Shown: positions 1 to 8,987 of the stretch, one piece after another | Layout: each line of letters begins with the position of its first letter | Numbering within the stretch: position 1 is the stretch's first letter | Notes under the pieces: generated by a model | What the model saw: the letters and a program-made list of their open reading frames with translations, nothing else | Database searches by the model: none | Told to the model about the DNA's origin: nothing | Assembly: GCA_023853785.1 (NCBI GenBank) | Contig: JAJIRX010000778.1 | Span: 1 to 34,844, forward strand | Origin: Psilocybe azurescens | Taxonomy: Eukaryota > Basidiomycota > Agaricomycetes > Agaricales > Agrocybaceae | Direction: 5' to 3' | DNA length: 34,844 nucleotides | Program-made: the position numbers and the translations under genes

Positions 1-35
1 TAGGAGTACATACAAACCACCATGTTGACATTTCA

Positions 36-999
36 TCATTCAGACATCAAGCCTTCTCGAAAACAGCGCACCAAACGTCCATACATCGGACGCCTTTGCG
101 CCCTCCCTCCACACTCCAGGCTTCTCAACATGGAATCTCGCAAAGCGAAGATTACCGATCTCTCCCTTTCATCCTTGACAATGTCCTCAACCTCCTTGAC
201 AAACCCTGCCGATGCAACAGAACCCACCTCCCATCGTCCATCGAGCAACCCTTCCTTTGGTGAAATATATCCTTCCCGTACAAATTTAAGCCCCGCTTCT
301 TCCGCCAACTTTTAATCGCGGCCGGCGATACCACTGTTCGAACGTTAGATTGGCTCTCAGGCTTTCGACACTCAAGCGACGCTTGTGTAAGTGCAGAAAG
401 AACATGCGGCTCTGCAGCTGGATGGGAAGACGAGAGGGCCCATTCAGCTACATATATCTGCTTGCAGTGCGTGTCAAGCCGCCGGAAGGTCTCGTGAATG
501 ACAGAGACAGAGGAGAAGTACCACAGACAATGAGCCAATATGGCGATGTCGTATTTAGGACTGGTTGAAGTGCTTGGAAGGACCTGAAGAGGGTCAGCTT
601 GAATCCAGTTGATGCGTGGTCCAAGATCAGTAGTTGAAAGATGCTCATGAGCCTCTCCGACGGTGTACGGAGATCCTAGATCATTATAACTGAGCAAAGA
701 CAGTATCTTCGGGCGCGGTTTTTGAGTAATCACTTACCATAACCTGGTGGAGCGGGATCAACGGCATCTACAGACCCGTTCTTGCCAACCGCATGTGCGA
801 TAGCCACCGTGCAGTCACCTTGGCCACAACCAAGCTCCAGCACGCGTGACTCATTTGCGATGCCTCCCCACGCATCAATCATCTCCAGGCGATGTGCGAC
901 TTGTGCTACCTGAGACTCCATGCCATTTTGGGGGACAAGGAGAAATTTGGAGAGCTCCTCTGCACTAATGGAGGTCATACTGATCATGGTATGAAACAA
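36..999 (-). CDS. Class I SAM-dependent methyltransferase (UbiE/UstM-like), frameshifted
   Basis: Likely transfers a methyl group from S-adenosylmethionine to a small molecule or peptide. Exon 1 (999-738) carries the SAM-binding motif I, LELGCGQGDCTVAIAHAVG. A 62-bp GT-AG intron (737-676) joins PPGY to GSPYTVGEAHEH. The C-terminal part, with DGRWEVGSV and then DERERSVIFALRD, is typical of fungal methyltransferases of this group, but it lies in a different frame from the middle of exon 2. One base appears to be missing near 306-310. The total would be roughly 290-300 residues, normal for the family. Starts at 999, 987 or 978 are all possible. It is the leftmost gene of the RiPP-like cluster, so a UstM-like role is attractive, but that assignment is inference from position. 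Methyltransferase identity is firm; the substrate is unknown. Confidence 0.8.
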
Positions 1000-1289
1000 A
1001 GAGCTAACGGTCGAGTACTCTTATGCCATTACGCACCGCATAAGGCCGATGCCCCGGTGACACCTGTTCGGGTCCGTGTACATGGAAATTCGCCACAGAA
1101 TTCTCGGGACGATTCAGTTACTGTCCGAAATGAACGCGCTCTGGGGTAGACCGCGTTAGTCCATATGATATGAATCTCAAATCTAAGAATAGACGAAGCC
1201 TGCAGCATGATCTTAGGAGAAGTCAATAATTAGATTTTAATTGTTTGTTCCAACATGCTCATGCTACGGCAAAGGGAAAACCGTCCGAT
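1000..1289. other. Intergenic, upstream of the methyltransferase
   Basis: No supportable gene is seen. This stretch should contain the methyltransferase promoter on the minus strand. It ends at the left arm of the inverted-repeat element. Confidence 0.4.
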
Positions 1290-1748
1290 AATACAGCTAA
1301 TTGCAAAACCCTACGCACATTCCCAAAATATCGCGAATGCGCTGAGCTTTGTACAAACAACCGCTTTTGGGAAGATCCTGCGTCATTATGCCTTCTACCT
1401 GCAACGAAGCCCCACAACGTCGGGAGGGCGCCATGCAAATGGAGTTGTTGCTTCCTATGTATGTATACCATAGCATTCTATGTTAGGGGTTCTTGTGGTT
1501 ATGGGGGTCGACATTGTGAGCTCAGGGTTATGGGCATAGATTTGTATAGAGGTTTATTAGAGAAGCTGGTACAGGGCGTGCTAAGTGGAGGAGAGTGGGG
1601 TCACGAAGATGGTAACAAGACGGAGATGGTAACAGGATGGGCTTGCGTCACCTGCCCGTGCGCCATACCAAAAGCGGTTGTTTGCACAAAGCTCAGCGCA
1701 TTCACGATATTTTGGGAATGTGCCTAGGGTTTTGCAATTAGCTGTAAA
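1290..1748. mobile_element. MITE-like element with ~80-bp terminal inverted repeats
   Basis: Bases 1292-1371 and 1668-1746 are near-perfect inverted copies, beginning CAGCTAATTGCAAAACCCTA on the left and mirrored on the right. Each outer end is flanked by TA, as expected for a TA target-site duplication of Tc1/mariner-type elements. The ~295-bp interior shows no convincing transposase, so it looks non-autonomous. The right end lies 44 bp from the stop codon of the tyrosinase gene and may supply its 3' UTR or terminator region. The TA could also be chance; a family of copies elsewhere in the genome would settle it. Confidence 0.65.
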
Positions 1749-1791
1749 TAGGCCTACAAATGCGGAATGTAAAATTTCCACCAGAACAAAA

Positions 1792-3428
1792 TCATTCGTA
1801 CGTATAGCAAAACGGTGGACTTCGATGATCGAAAGTCTGTGAAGTACTGCATTTAGACTGGAATCGTAAAATGCATCAGAAGTGCTGACCTCATGTACTC
1901 TAATACCAACACTTAGGTGATCAAACTCCATGGTATGCATGCTTGAGGCGTTTAGATCGTAACGGGGATCAGAAAGATTCGTAGAGTTTACAGGGATTCC
2001 CGAAAAGCTCTGGATATACGATCAGTCACATTTCTGAGATTAAAATTATAAAGCAATATAGCACATACGTCAAAATTTTGAGAAAAAGAATCTTGCCACT
2101 AATAATATCGATAGATAAGGCTAGAAATAATCAGAGTAATAAAATAACTTTACATTGCTCCAGATGCGGTCTAACTGTGCATGATGAAGCCCTGTACTCG
2201 TCGTCAATGGGTGGAGGCCATGAACGGTCATGAACAAGTTCGATCGAACTCACAGAAAATGGGATCTGCGTTCGAGAGAACATCAACAAATGTTAATCAG
2301 TCATCACCATCAGACTAGTAGCGCCTCACTGACCATTTGGTGTATATCCAGCATAGTCGTTATCTTCACATGTCTCCTCGGAGATTGGCTTGGGGCACAC
2401 GCCGGCCAGGTCGCCTCCAACGAAATTATGTATATGGTTGTGCATTAATGCCAATTTGTGCTGGAATCGAAAAATCCCCAGCAAAGCTCGATGTAACATT
2501 ATGCACGGTTTCAGCACCAATTGTTTGATTGTGGGCACCCCCACCTAAGTCGGCCCACGTGTTCAGGGAAAGATTGCGACGAAGCACGTGGGGAATTGGA
2601 AAAGAAAGTGAAAAGAAGGGAGCGACAAGGGCTCCAGATGTGATTTGCAGTCACGATCTTCTGAACAATCCCCCGATTCACCGAGACCATGACTTGGCGA
2701 TGAATCAAACACGGGAGAGTCGAGTAGGGATACAGAGTCTATAATATCGATTCAGTGACCGTTTATATGGCTTAATCAATTTGTACCAGATTACCTTGTG
2801 ACCAGTCCCAATATCTAAACGAAGGCGGGTATAAGTAGCCAGAAAGCGATGCCAAAGAGAAAAGAATCACGGAGTGGGTCCTTTGTATCCACAGATCTCG
2901 CGTGTGGCCGTGTCAAATAGATACAAAAACCTGTAGTCGAGCACAATGGGAATCCATAGAGAATGCAATATGGCGATGGCGAACTTACCATCGATCTACA
3001 TAACTATAATTTGAGCATCGCAGCATTATTGAGGCAGATAAATACTTACGCCAAGGAAGAAAGTACGGATTGGAATGGGCAGACTTCTGCATGGCGTTGT
3101 GGGCATACGAGAAATCATCGTAAATAGAATGTTTTCCGTCCAATAGCACGTCTTGGGCTATGTGGGACAGTCGTCGATGTTTGATCGAGCCAAGACACTA
3201 AGAGATATTGGAAATCCTGCATTTACACTGAACATCGTAAATGCAAAATCTCACCTTGACACTCGATATCCATTTTTCCCGTTGGACTTCCGACAGCGAT
3301 CTCCATTCAATTCGAGGGTTGAGTTTGGCGCAGCTGGCAGACTTGTGAGCTATAGGAGTAGTAAGCGCCAGCGATTGAATGAGTAAAAGAATATTGAAAA
3401 GAAAGTATGGCAAAGTCGGAGCTTTCAT
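1792..3428 (-). CDS. Tyrosinase-like type-3 copper oxidase (UstQ-like candidate), ten exons
   Basis: Secreted di-copper oxidase; tyrosinases hydroxylate or oxidise phenols, and UstQ acts on Tyr in ustiloxin assembly. The start at 3428 gives a signal peptide (hydrophobic YFLFNILLLIQSLAL); 3458 is an upstream alternative. Spliced exons are 3428-3255, 3197-3050, 2995-2989, 2930-2871, 2814-2795, 2738-2334, 2265-2254, 2191-2154, 2009-1890 and 1836-1792. They total 1029 nt, about 342 residues. CuA ligands are seen in DDFSYAH, KSAH and PWHRWF; CuB ligands in MHNHIHNFVGGD and WLHHAQLDRIW. PYWDWSQ and the C-terminal PPFCYTYE also fit the family. Exon 6 has a segment (about 2647 to 2452) in another frame, needing two small indels that sum to three bases. 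Intron 8 (144 bp) is the least certain. All six copper-binding His are present. Confidence 0.85.
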
Positions 3429-3773
3429 GGCGAGTGTGGATTCTTTACGGCTAGGCAAGTAGCAGGTCAGTCAAAGGTCAGTACATCTCCGGCTTAGCGC
3501 TGAGTTTCAAAAATCTCACGGATGTATATTATATTCCCACCCCTAACGGCCAGTTCCGTGTATGAACTCGCCGTAAGTTCAGGATCCGAGAACCACGCCA
3601 ACAAACTCTCCGAAGACGCAGGCCTATTGACGGTGGATAATTCCGGTAAATCAATCTGTGACACCAGTGATTCTATCAGAACATAGAGAAAGAGATCCGA
3701 TGTCGGATGTGGACTCTTGCACGACGACACCAGTCTATTTCAAGTTCTTGCATTTCTCGTTTTGTGCTGTACT
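3429..3773. promoter_or_regulatory. Shared divergent promoter region between tyrosinase and UstYa-like genes
   Basis: The tyrosinase gene reads left from 3428 and the UstYa-like gene reads right from 3774, leaving about 345 bp that must hold both promoters and leaders. I see no other supportable gene here. A head-to-head arrangement is compatible with co-regulation of the two putative peptide-modifying enzymes, but no specific binding site could be named. Confidence 0.45.
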
Positions 3774-4484
3774 ATGGCCTGGAATTACTCCTCGTTAACA
3801 CTTTCCAAGAAGCTTCGGCCAGCCATTTCAGTTGCCTTTGGGGCTGGTTTATGTCTTTCAATTATTCTCAACGCCGCTGTTCTTGTATGGCAAACGACCG
3901 TCTTATTCTCCAACACCCCAAGTTATAGTAAGATTCTCCTCACCCATCACAATGCGGTACCCTGATAGTTTCGAAGCCTATGTCGGTACTGACATGCCTA
4001 GGGAACTACCCATCCCAGTACGTAATGTCAATATGGCTTTCCACGACGACCCGGAACACTACGCCATGAGCGGTACTCGCGCCTGGGCCGAATGGAATGA
4101 AATTCGCCCTCCTGGAAAGGGATACATCTTCCTTGGAGACGCTTACTACCCTTTTGAGTGTCAATGTGGCATCAAATCCATTGTCTCAATCACATCCGCA
4201 CCATGTTCGTCAATGGCGATGACGGCTCCGACCACACAGAGCATTGTTTTCACTACTTGAGACAGGCGCTCTTGTGTGCGGCCGATACCACACTAGAGTA
4301 TGGCGGTCCTTCCATGCGTTCTCCCAATGGAGATGTTATTGCAACAGGGGTAAATGTTACACATACGTGCAGGGATTGGAAGCAAGTCCACGACTATATG
4401 GAAGAAGAACATGGAAAATGGACTCCGGAGATGGTCGCAAGGATGAAAGATGTATCTGATGGAACTAATAATCACGCGATTTAG
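3774..4484 (+). CDS. UstYa-like (DUF3328) oxidase/cyclase candidate, frameshifted
   Basis: UstYa-family proteins are membrane-anchored and catalyse oxidative modification or macrocyclisation of ribosomal peptides in dikaritin pathways. The N-terminus has one transmembrane segment (about residues 14-37, AISVAFGAGLCLSIILNAAV). Downstream come the basidiomycete-type signature DSFEAYVGTD and then two HxxHC motifs, WHQIHC and HTEHC, followed by FHYLRQALLCAADTTLE and CRDWKQVHDYMEEEHG. Both HxxHC motifs are the hallmark of the family. The reading frame shifts twice, near 3892-3900 and near 4155-4158, so the gene is not open as sequenced. I see no convincing intron explanation. The start at 3774 places the anchor 13 residues in; 3717 is an in-frame alternative. 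Identity is firm; whether the gene is decayed or the sequence has indel errors is open. Confidence 0.85.
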
Positions 4485-4613
4485 CACGGGGGTACATAGG
4501 CTTTAAATGTGCAGAGCGCTGTATATCGATATGCGCTAGTTATAGTACGTGGGGCATTATTTCTGCGTGATGACTTTCATAGTGTATACTGGCTACATAT
4601 CACAATATCACAT

Positions 4614-5523
4614 CTAGTCCTTTCGGATTAACTCAAATCCCATCATTGGAACCATATGCACCTGCTTAAACTTAACCTCGCATGCCACCCTTAAGCATCT
4701 CATCTCGATAACCAAGTCTTCTTCATCGTCCGGGCATCCAAACTCTACCGTAGTCGAATTCGGCTTTGCGCTCATATCCAATGTTCCCAGAAGCTCCCCT
4801 CGAATTGGGCGCGTGTTCCACGATAGTTCATTGAAGTTAATGTTCTTGACAGTTGGTGAAGCAGTATCTGCGAGGATTTTAGGAGAAATGATCGACCACA
4901 CCTCAATTTCGGAGATGTCGCCTTTGGTATGAAGATCGTTGGTGCGAGCACTGAGGCTGGGGAGCCGTCCACGTTACGGCGCAATTAATTGAATTGGATC
5001 TGGATGTCGGTACCCGAAAGCGAAAGATTGAAGAATCCTGTCAGAATTACCATGAGAATTATGCCAGGTAATAGCGCGAAATATAAGATACCTCGACGGA
5101 TATGAAAACCTGAACACCATCTCCGTAGACCGCATTCTTCAGCTTTTGGCTCAATCGAGTAATATTCGAAGGCCAGGAGCGAGACCAGGTTGGATGATGT
5201 GGAATAACCTTGGACGCTCTGTCTAAACCGATACCTTGTGTAGGATATGGAAGCATGTTCAGCTCGGGTTGCGTGAGTGATGCGTTTTTGTATTTGGGAA
5301 GTGTAAACGGAAGGAGAGCGCCATTGAGAATGCTGAGAGATACCAGGAGAAGAGAGGCGTAAAATATCGGGCGAGATATTGTCAAAGGATTATGGGATTG
5401 AAGGGAGCCTTCCGTCGTTTGGTACTTGTATTGGGCCGACGAAGAAATTCCATCTTCACTTGAGTCGTCGTATGTGCTTGGGTTGAGCAGAAGATATTCT
5501 GGCTGGGGCATCTGGTCATACAT
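4614..5523 (-). CDS. Single-pass membrane protein with But2-like C-terminal domain
   Basis: Exon 1 (5523 to about 5091) encodes a ~48-residue polar tail, one transmembrane helix (IFYASLLLVSLSILNGALL) and an outer region with LKNAVYGDGVQVFISVE. A GTATCT donor and a TTCTGACAG acceptor (near 5037) then join VE to DSSIFRFRV. The C-terminal block has EVWSIISPK, RGELLGTLDMS, EFGCPDDEEDLVIEMRC and GFELIRKD, a pattern I associate with fungal But2-like C-terminal domains of unknown biochemical role. Single-base shifts are needed near 4955-4962 and 4920-4923 (short G/C runs). It is convergent with the UstYa-like gene and divergent from the BIM1-like gene. Function in the cluster is unknown. The membrane topology is clearer than the family name. 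Confidence 0.6.
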
Positions 5524-5839
5524 TGTCGCCTATGGTAGTGAAGATCATGGATTAAGTTAATTGAATTGGGTCACATCTAATGTAAGAGGCGTGTCATCGG
5601 AGATCTGCCTCCTCCTACTCGTACAATTTGGCATTATTACTAGCCCAATTACGAATACAGTGGTGTTAAAAATGAATGCCGAACACAGCGGTGTGCTGAC
5701 TGCGCTGTTTGCGGCGCGAACTGTATCCAAGTTTATTCTTATATCAACGTATAGTGTTACGAAATGGAGGTCAATAATAGACTTAAGAAGGGTCAACAGT
5801 CCCGATTGACTTATCATCGTCACCCTCCTAGTCTATCCC
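5524..5839. promoter_or_regulatory. Divergent intergenic region
   Basis: Separates the minus-strand membrane protein (start 5523) from the plus-strand secreted protein (start 5840). About 315 bp, with reading frames on both strands that look like chance. It probably holds two back-to-back promoters; no recognised element was picked out. Confidence 0.35.
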
Positions 5840-6503
5840 ATGATTTTGTACTATCTCGCCTGGCTATATCCCACGATTGCTACAGCTGCTCATGCGGGAT
5901 TTCATGTCCAGTATCCATGGGCAACTCGAGCAATCCCTGAACAAGAGCGCGCTGGTTTACTAGGGTACCAGCCATTCTGCGGCAAGTCTTAACGCACAAT
6001 GGTCTTTACCATTTGAGTCTAACTTAAATTTGGTTTAGGGGATATCATTCGTAACCCTCAATCTTTTGCTGGCTACTCCAAAACATTTCTGTCCTTCTCG
6101 GGTCATACTGGCGACTTAGGTTAGTGGGTGACAATTTACAATTTATGTAGCACACTTATTTCTAATGTGCTTGCCATGAGATAGTCTCTGTGCGGTACAC
6201 CACAAATCGCGTGCCCAAAAATAGAGAAGAATTCAATGTTAAAATCGTCACCCAAGTTCCGATTACACCTTCAGGTCAGCTCTGTATTGATATAGAGATG
6301 CCGACACCCGTGACAAATCCACAATACGGTGTCCTCCTATTCGAGGCTGAGAATCCAACGGATGGAAAGCTAACCTGGTTTGTATGTTTGAAATCTACTT
6401 CGTGCTCTGTAAAATTAGTACTGACGCCACTTAGTGCACTGATGTGAAGGTTAAAGATGTCGAGGCTAGGGGAGGACCATCCTGCCATGTGTGCAAGAAA
6501 TAA
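5840..6503 (+). CDS. BIM1/X325-like secreted copper-binding protein (LPMO-like fold)
   Basis: Small secreted protein of about 162 residues in four exons: 5840-5981, 6039-6119, 6185-6381 and 6435-6503. It has a signal peptide (ILYYLAWLYPTIATAAHA), then FHVQYPW, QPFCG, TFLSFSGHTGDL, SGQLCIDIEMP and WFCTDV. That order fits fungal BIM1-like proteins, which bind copper through a mature N-terminal His and act in copper handling. The cleavage site near AAHAG would leave a His at or close to the N-terminus. Intron 1 is best read as a GC-AG intron (GCAAGT donor at 5982). No GPI-anchor tail is visible, unlike BIM1 itself. Its place between the copper enzyme and the peptide precursor suggests copper supply or a role on the peptide, but that is inference. 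The family call is moderate. Confidence 0.55.
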
Positions 6504-7039
6504 CGAGACGTTAATTCCAATGCCAGATGAGTTCTTGTAATACACTTTCTATATATATATCTTTCCATTGCGACCCGTTTGGAAATTGTGAAAACCAGAC
6601 ATTCGGATTAGAACTTACGACACGGGGATTGAAACAGTGTAAAATGTTGCATGATTACCTTTTGCATTCCATGTAGTACGTTCGTGATTTAAATCATTGC
6701 CACAATTCGCTTCTTGTGATCAAATTTAGCGCCGATGAAGCTGGGATCCAACTCACATACGTAGCGTAGTAGTAAGAGCCCCAAACACGGATCTTCGAGT
6801 TCAATTTCCGTGAGTATTGGTATATTACGTGCAAACGGCTCTTCTAGAGAGTTCCACACTGACGGAGAATCGGACATTCGATCTTCTACGGCAGCTACTC
6901 CATTGCATTTAATTACTCTGCCACAATGATAGGGGAACTAGCTGAGCGACAATGGTTAAAGATTAAGGACTACTACTATAAATACGAGACCGCTGAGATT
7001 CACTGAACCCTCACCAAGAAAACACGAACTCACTCCAAG
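6504..7039. promoter_or_regulatory. Precursor promoter with TATA-like box
   Basis: A TATAAATA element at 6977-6984 lies 56 bp upstream of the precursor ATG at 7040, a usual distance for a fungal core promoter with a short leader. The start context is CTCCAAGATG. The rest of the stretch has no gene I can support; a minus-strand frame at 6689-6877 has no recognisable homology. Confidence 0.5.
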
Positions 7040-8519
7040 ATGCTTTTTAACTCTAACCGCCTACTTATGTGCGTTGCATGCTCAGTGTTCACCGTAAATG
7101 CGCTTCCCGCGCAGCTTACTGAAGGTGGAGTCAGTTAATTCATCTGTATAGCGGTAGTATACCTGTTGGCTAATGCATTAAAAATCAGGTTCTCGCGAAG
7201 CGTGTTGCCCATGTCTATGGTGTAGACGAAGATGAGGCCCTCAGCAGGCGTGTAGCACACGTCTACGGTGTAGACGAAGATGAGGCCCTCAGCAGGCGTG
7301 TAGCACACGTCTACGGTGTAGACGAGGACGAGGTCAGAATATCAAAATGTTACTTTGCTAGCTGCTTAACAATATTATATGCACTGGCAGGCCCTCACCA
7401 AACGCGTTGCTCACGTCTACGGGGTGGACGCGGATGAGGTCTGTATGCACTATTTTATTACATATCCGAATCCAACGCTCTTTGACAGGATCTCACGAAG
7501 CGCGTTGCTCATGTCTATGGTGTGGACGCGGACGAGGTTGGAAAGGTTTTCCTCGACCAAATAATTATCTAATGCGAAATACTGTTAGGATCTCACCAAA
7601 CGAGTTGCTCACGTCTATGGTGTGGATGCGGATGAGGTGAATAGATTAATTCTATATTCTCAAATGGTCATGGCATCTAACACTGGCGCCAGGCTCTTAC
7701 CAAGCGTGTTGCACACGTCTACGGTGTTGACGCAGACGAGGTCAGAGACTTATGTCATCACATAGTCATTCAATATCCAATTCCTCCTCTGTAGGCACTC
7801 ACCAAACGCGTTGCTCACGTTTATGGCGTGGACGCCGACGAGGTAATTAAAGTCTAGAAGACTGCCTTACACCAATAAGCTAACTATCAAATGATGACTA
7901 TCAGGTACTGAGTAAGCGTGTTGCACACGTCTATGGGGTGGACGCTGACGAGGTTAGACTATTCTGCTCCGCGCAAATTCTAATCCTTCCCAAATAAAAT
8001 ACACCACTGACATCAGATATGTCCTTTGTTATATAGGAGTTGACCAAACGCGTTGCCCACGTATACGGCGTAGACGCAGATGAGGTTCGAACTTACTTTC
8101 CCTTCGACTGAGCAACTAGAGTACAAGCTTCTAACCTAACTGAATTCAACAGACTCTTACGAAGCGCGTCGCTCACGTCTACGGAGTCGACGCTGACGAG
8201 GTTAGCCTCATGTTCACAGCTCGATTAACGTTAAAATCTCACTATCTTTTGTACTTCCCTATGTAGGACCTGACTAAGCGTGTTGCTCACGTCTATGGTG
8301 TAGATGCCGACGAGGTTAGAAATCTAATATTTGATTAGGACCTAATAGTTGTCAACTTGGTCTTATTTCTCAAATCTCATTACAGGCTCTAACAAAGCGC
8401 GTGGCACATGTCTACGGCGTCGATGAAGACGAGGTGAGATCGTCTGCAGCACTAAAGATTCTAATTCAATGATGTAATTAAACCTCATTTTACAGACTCT
8501 TGCAAAGCGTCAATCTTGA
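7040..8519 (+). CDS. Kex2-processed repetitive RiPP precursor (dikaritin-like), 13 core copies
   Basis: Predicted secreted precursor of 245 residues in 13 exons. Exon 1 (7040-7129) encodes a signal peptide (LLMCVACSVFTVNA, then LPAQLTEGG). Exon 2 (7189-7332) carries three repeat units. Exons 3-12 (7391-7438, 7489-7536, 7589-7636, 7693-7740, 7795-7842, 7905-7952, 8037-8084, 8153-8200, 8267-8314, 8386-8433) are each exactly 48 nt and carry one unit. Exon 13 (8496-8519) encodes TLAKRQS and stop. All introns (50-84 bp) are phase 0. Each unit is X-L-[T/S/A]-[K/R]-R followed by VAHVYGVD[A/E]DE. The dibasic pairs are Kex2-type sites and the acidic DE lies just after the conserved block. VAHVYGVD is invariant in all 13 copies. 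Neighbouring UstYa-like and tyrosinase genes suggest Tyr-centred oxidation or cyclisation, as in ustiloxin and phomopsin. A plain Kex2-processed secreted peptide is the alternative. No frameshift or stop is present. Confidence 0.9.
7189..8433 (+). repeat. Thirteen 48-bp coding repeats, ten as single-repeat exons
   Basis: The first three units are contiguous within exon 2, and its second and third are almost identical in DNA, pointing to recent local duplication. The other ten are separated by introns that show no obvious sequence relationship to each other. Codons vary at synonymous positions while the core amino acids do not. The residue just after each acceptor varies (A, D, V, E or T). DEDE occurs in exon 2 and exon 12; exons 3-11 have DADE. 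Confidence 0.9.
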
Positions 8520-8987
8520 AGATGATGTGTTAGACGGACCCGTGGCCACTATTATAGGGATAGTTACTTCGTGTAGTGCCCTTTAAATTGGCCAATTCAG
8601 TGTGGTAGTTATCAGTGGAGCAGCAATAAGATGAAAGCAATTTTCAAGATGAGGATGGAGTCCATTCGGAGACTGCTCAATATGAGTCAAATCCCTGGCG
8701 GTCGAAATTTTTGGAACTTAGCAACTTAAATGTCGAGCATGAACAATGAGTTGTTGTTAAAAATTACCATGACTTCTACTTACCTGCAGCTTGTCGTTGA
8801 CGGCCAGATTAAGACCTTTATTGAGCACTCCTGAGCTCAATGGTATTGTCTTGTGTTCAACTTTGAATCTTTATATTGAATTTCTCGTTATGACCAGCAT
8901 TATTTCAGGAAGATAGCTCGTGTTCACAGGTAGGTATTCGTATAGTATGTTTAAGGGAAAACTTAACTTCCCATGTGAATTGATGCA
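8520..8987. other. Intergenic between convergent genes
   Basis: Nearly 470 bp between the precursor stop at 8519 and the stop of the minus-strand membrane protein at 8990-8988. It presumably contains both 3' UTRs and polyadenylation regions. No gene or repeat was recognised. Confidence 0.4.

Noticed and set aside
1245..1727. 160-residue plus-strand open frame
   Set aside because: Lies almost wholly inside the inverted-repeat element; Cys-rich by composition, no transposase motif.
3494..3730. Minus-strand 78-residue open frame in the divergent promoter
   Set aside because: Would occupy the only space available for two promoters; no family similarity recognised.
5561..5823. Overlapping open frames on both strands at 5.6-5.8 kb
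   Set aside because: Complementary shadows in an intergenic divergent promoter; neither has family features.
6689..6877. Minus-strand open frame just before the precursor gene
   Set aside because: No recognisable domain, short, and located where the precursor promoter must be. Called chance.
7189..8433. Reading the spaced 48-bp repeats as a CRISPR-like or satellite array
   Set aside because: The repeats are phase-0 coding exons with splice signals on both sides and only synonymous drift, in a eukaryotic gene with a signal peptide.
7040..8519. Reading the precursor as a mating pheromone gene
   Set aside because: No C-terminal CaaX box as in basidiomycete pheromones, and no pheromone receptor or homeodomain gene nearby.
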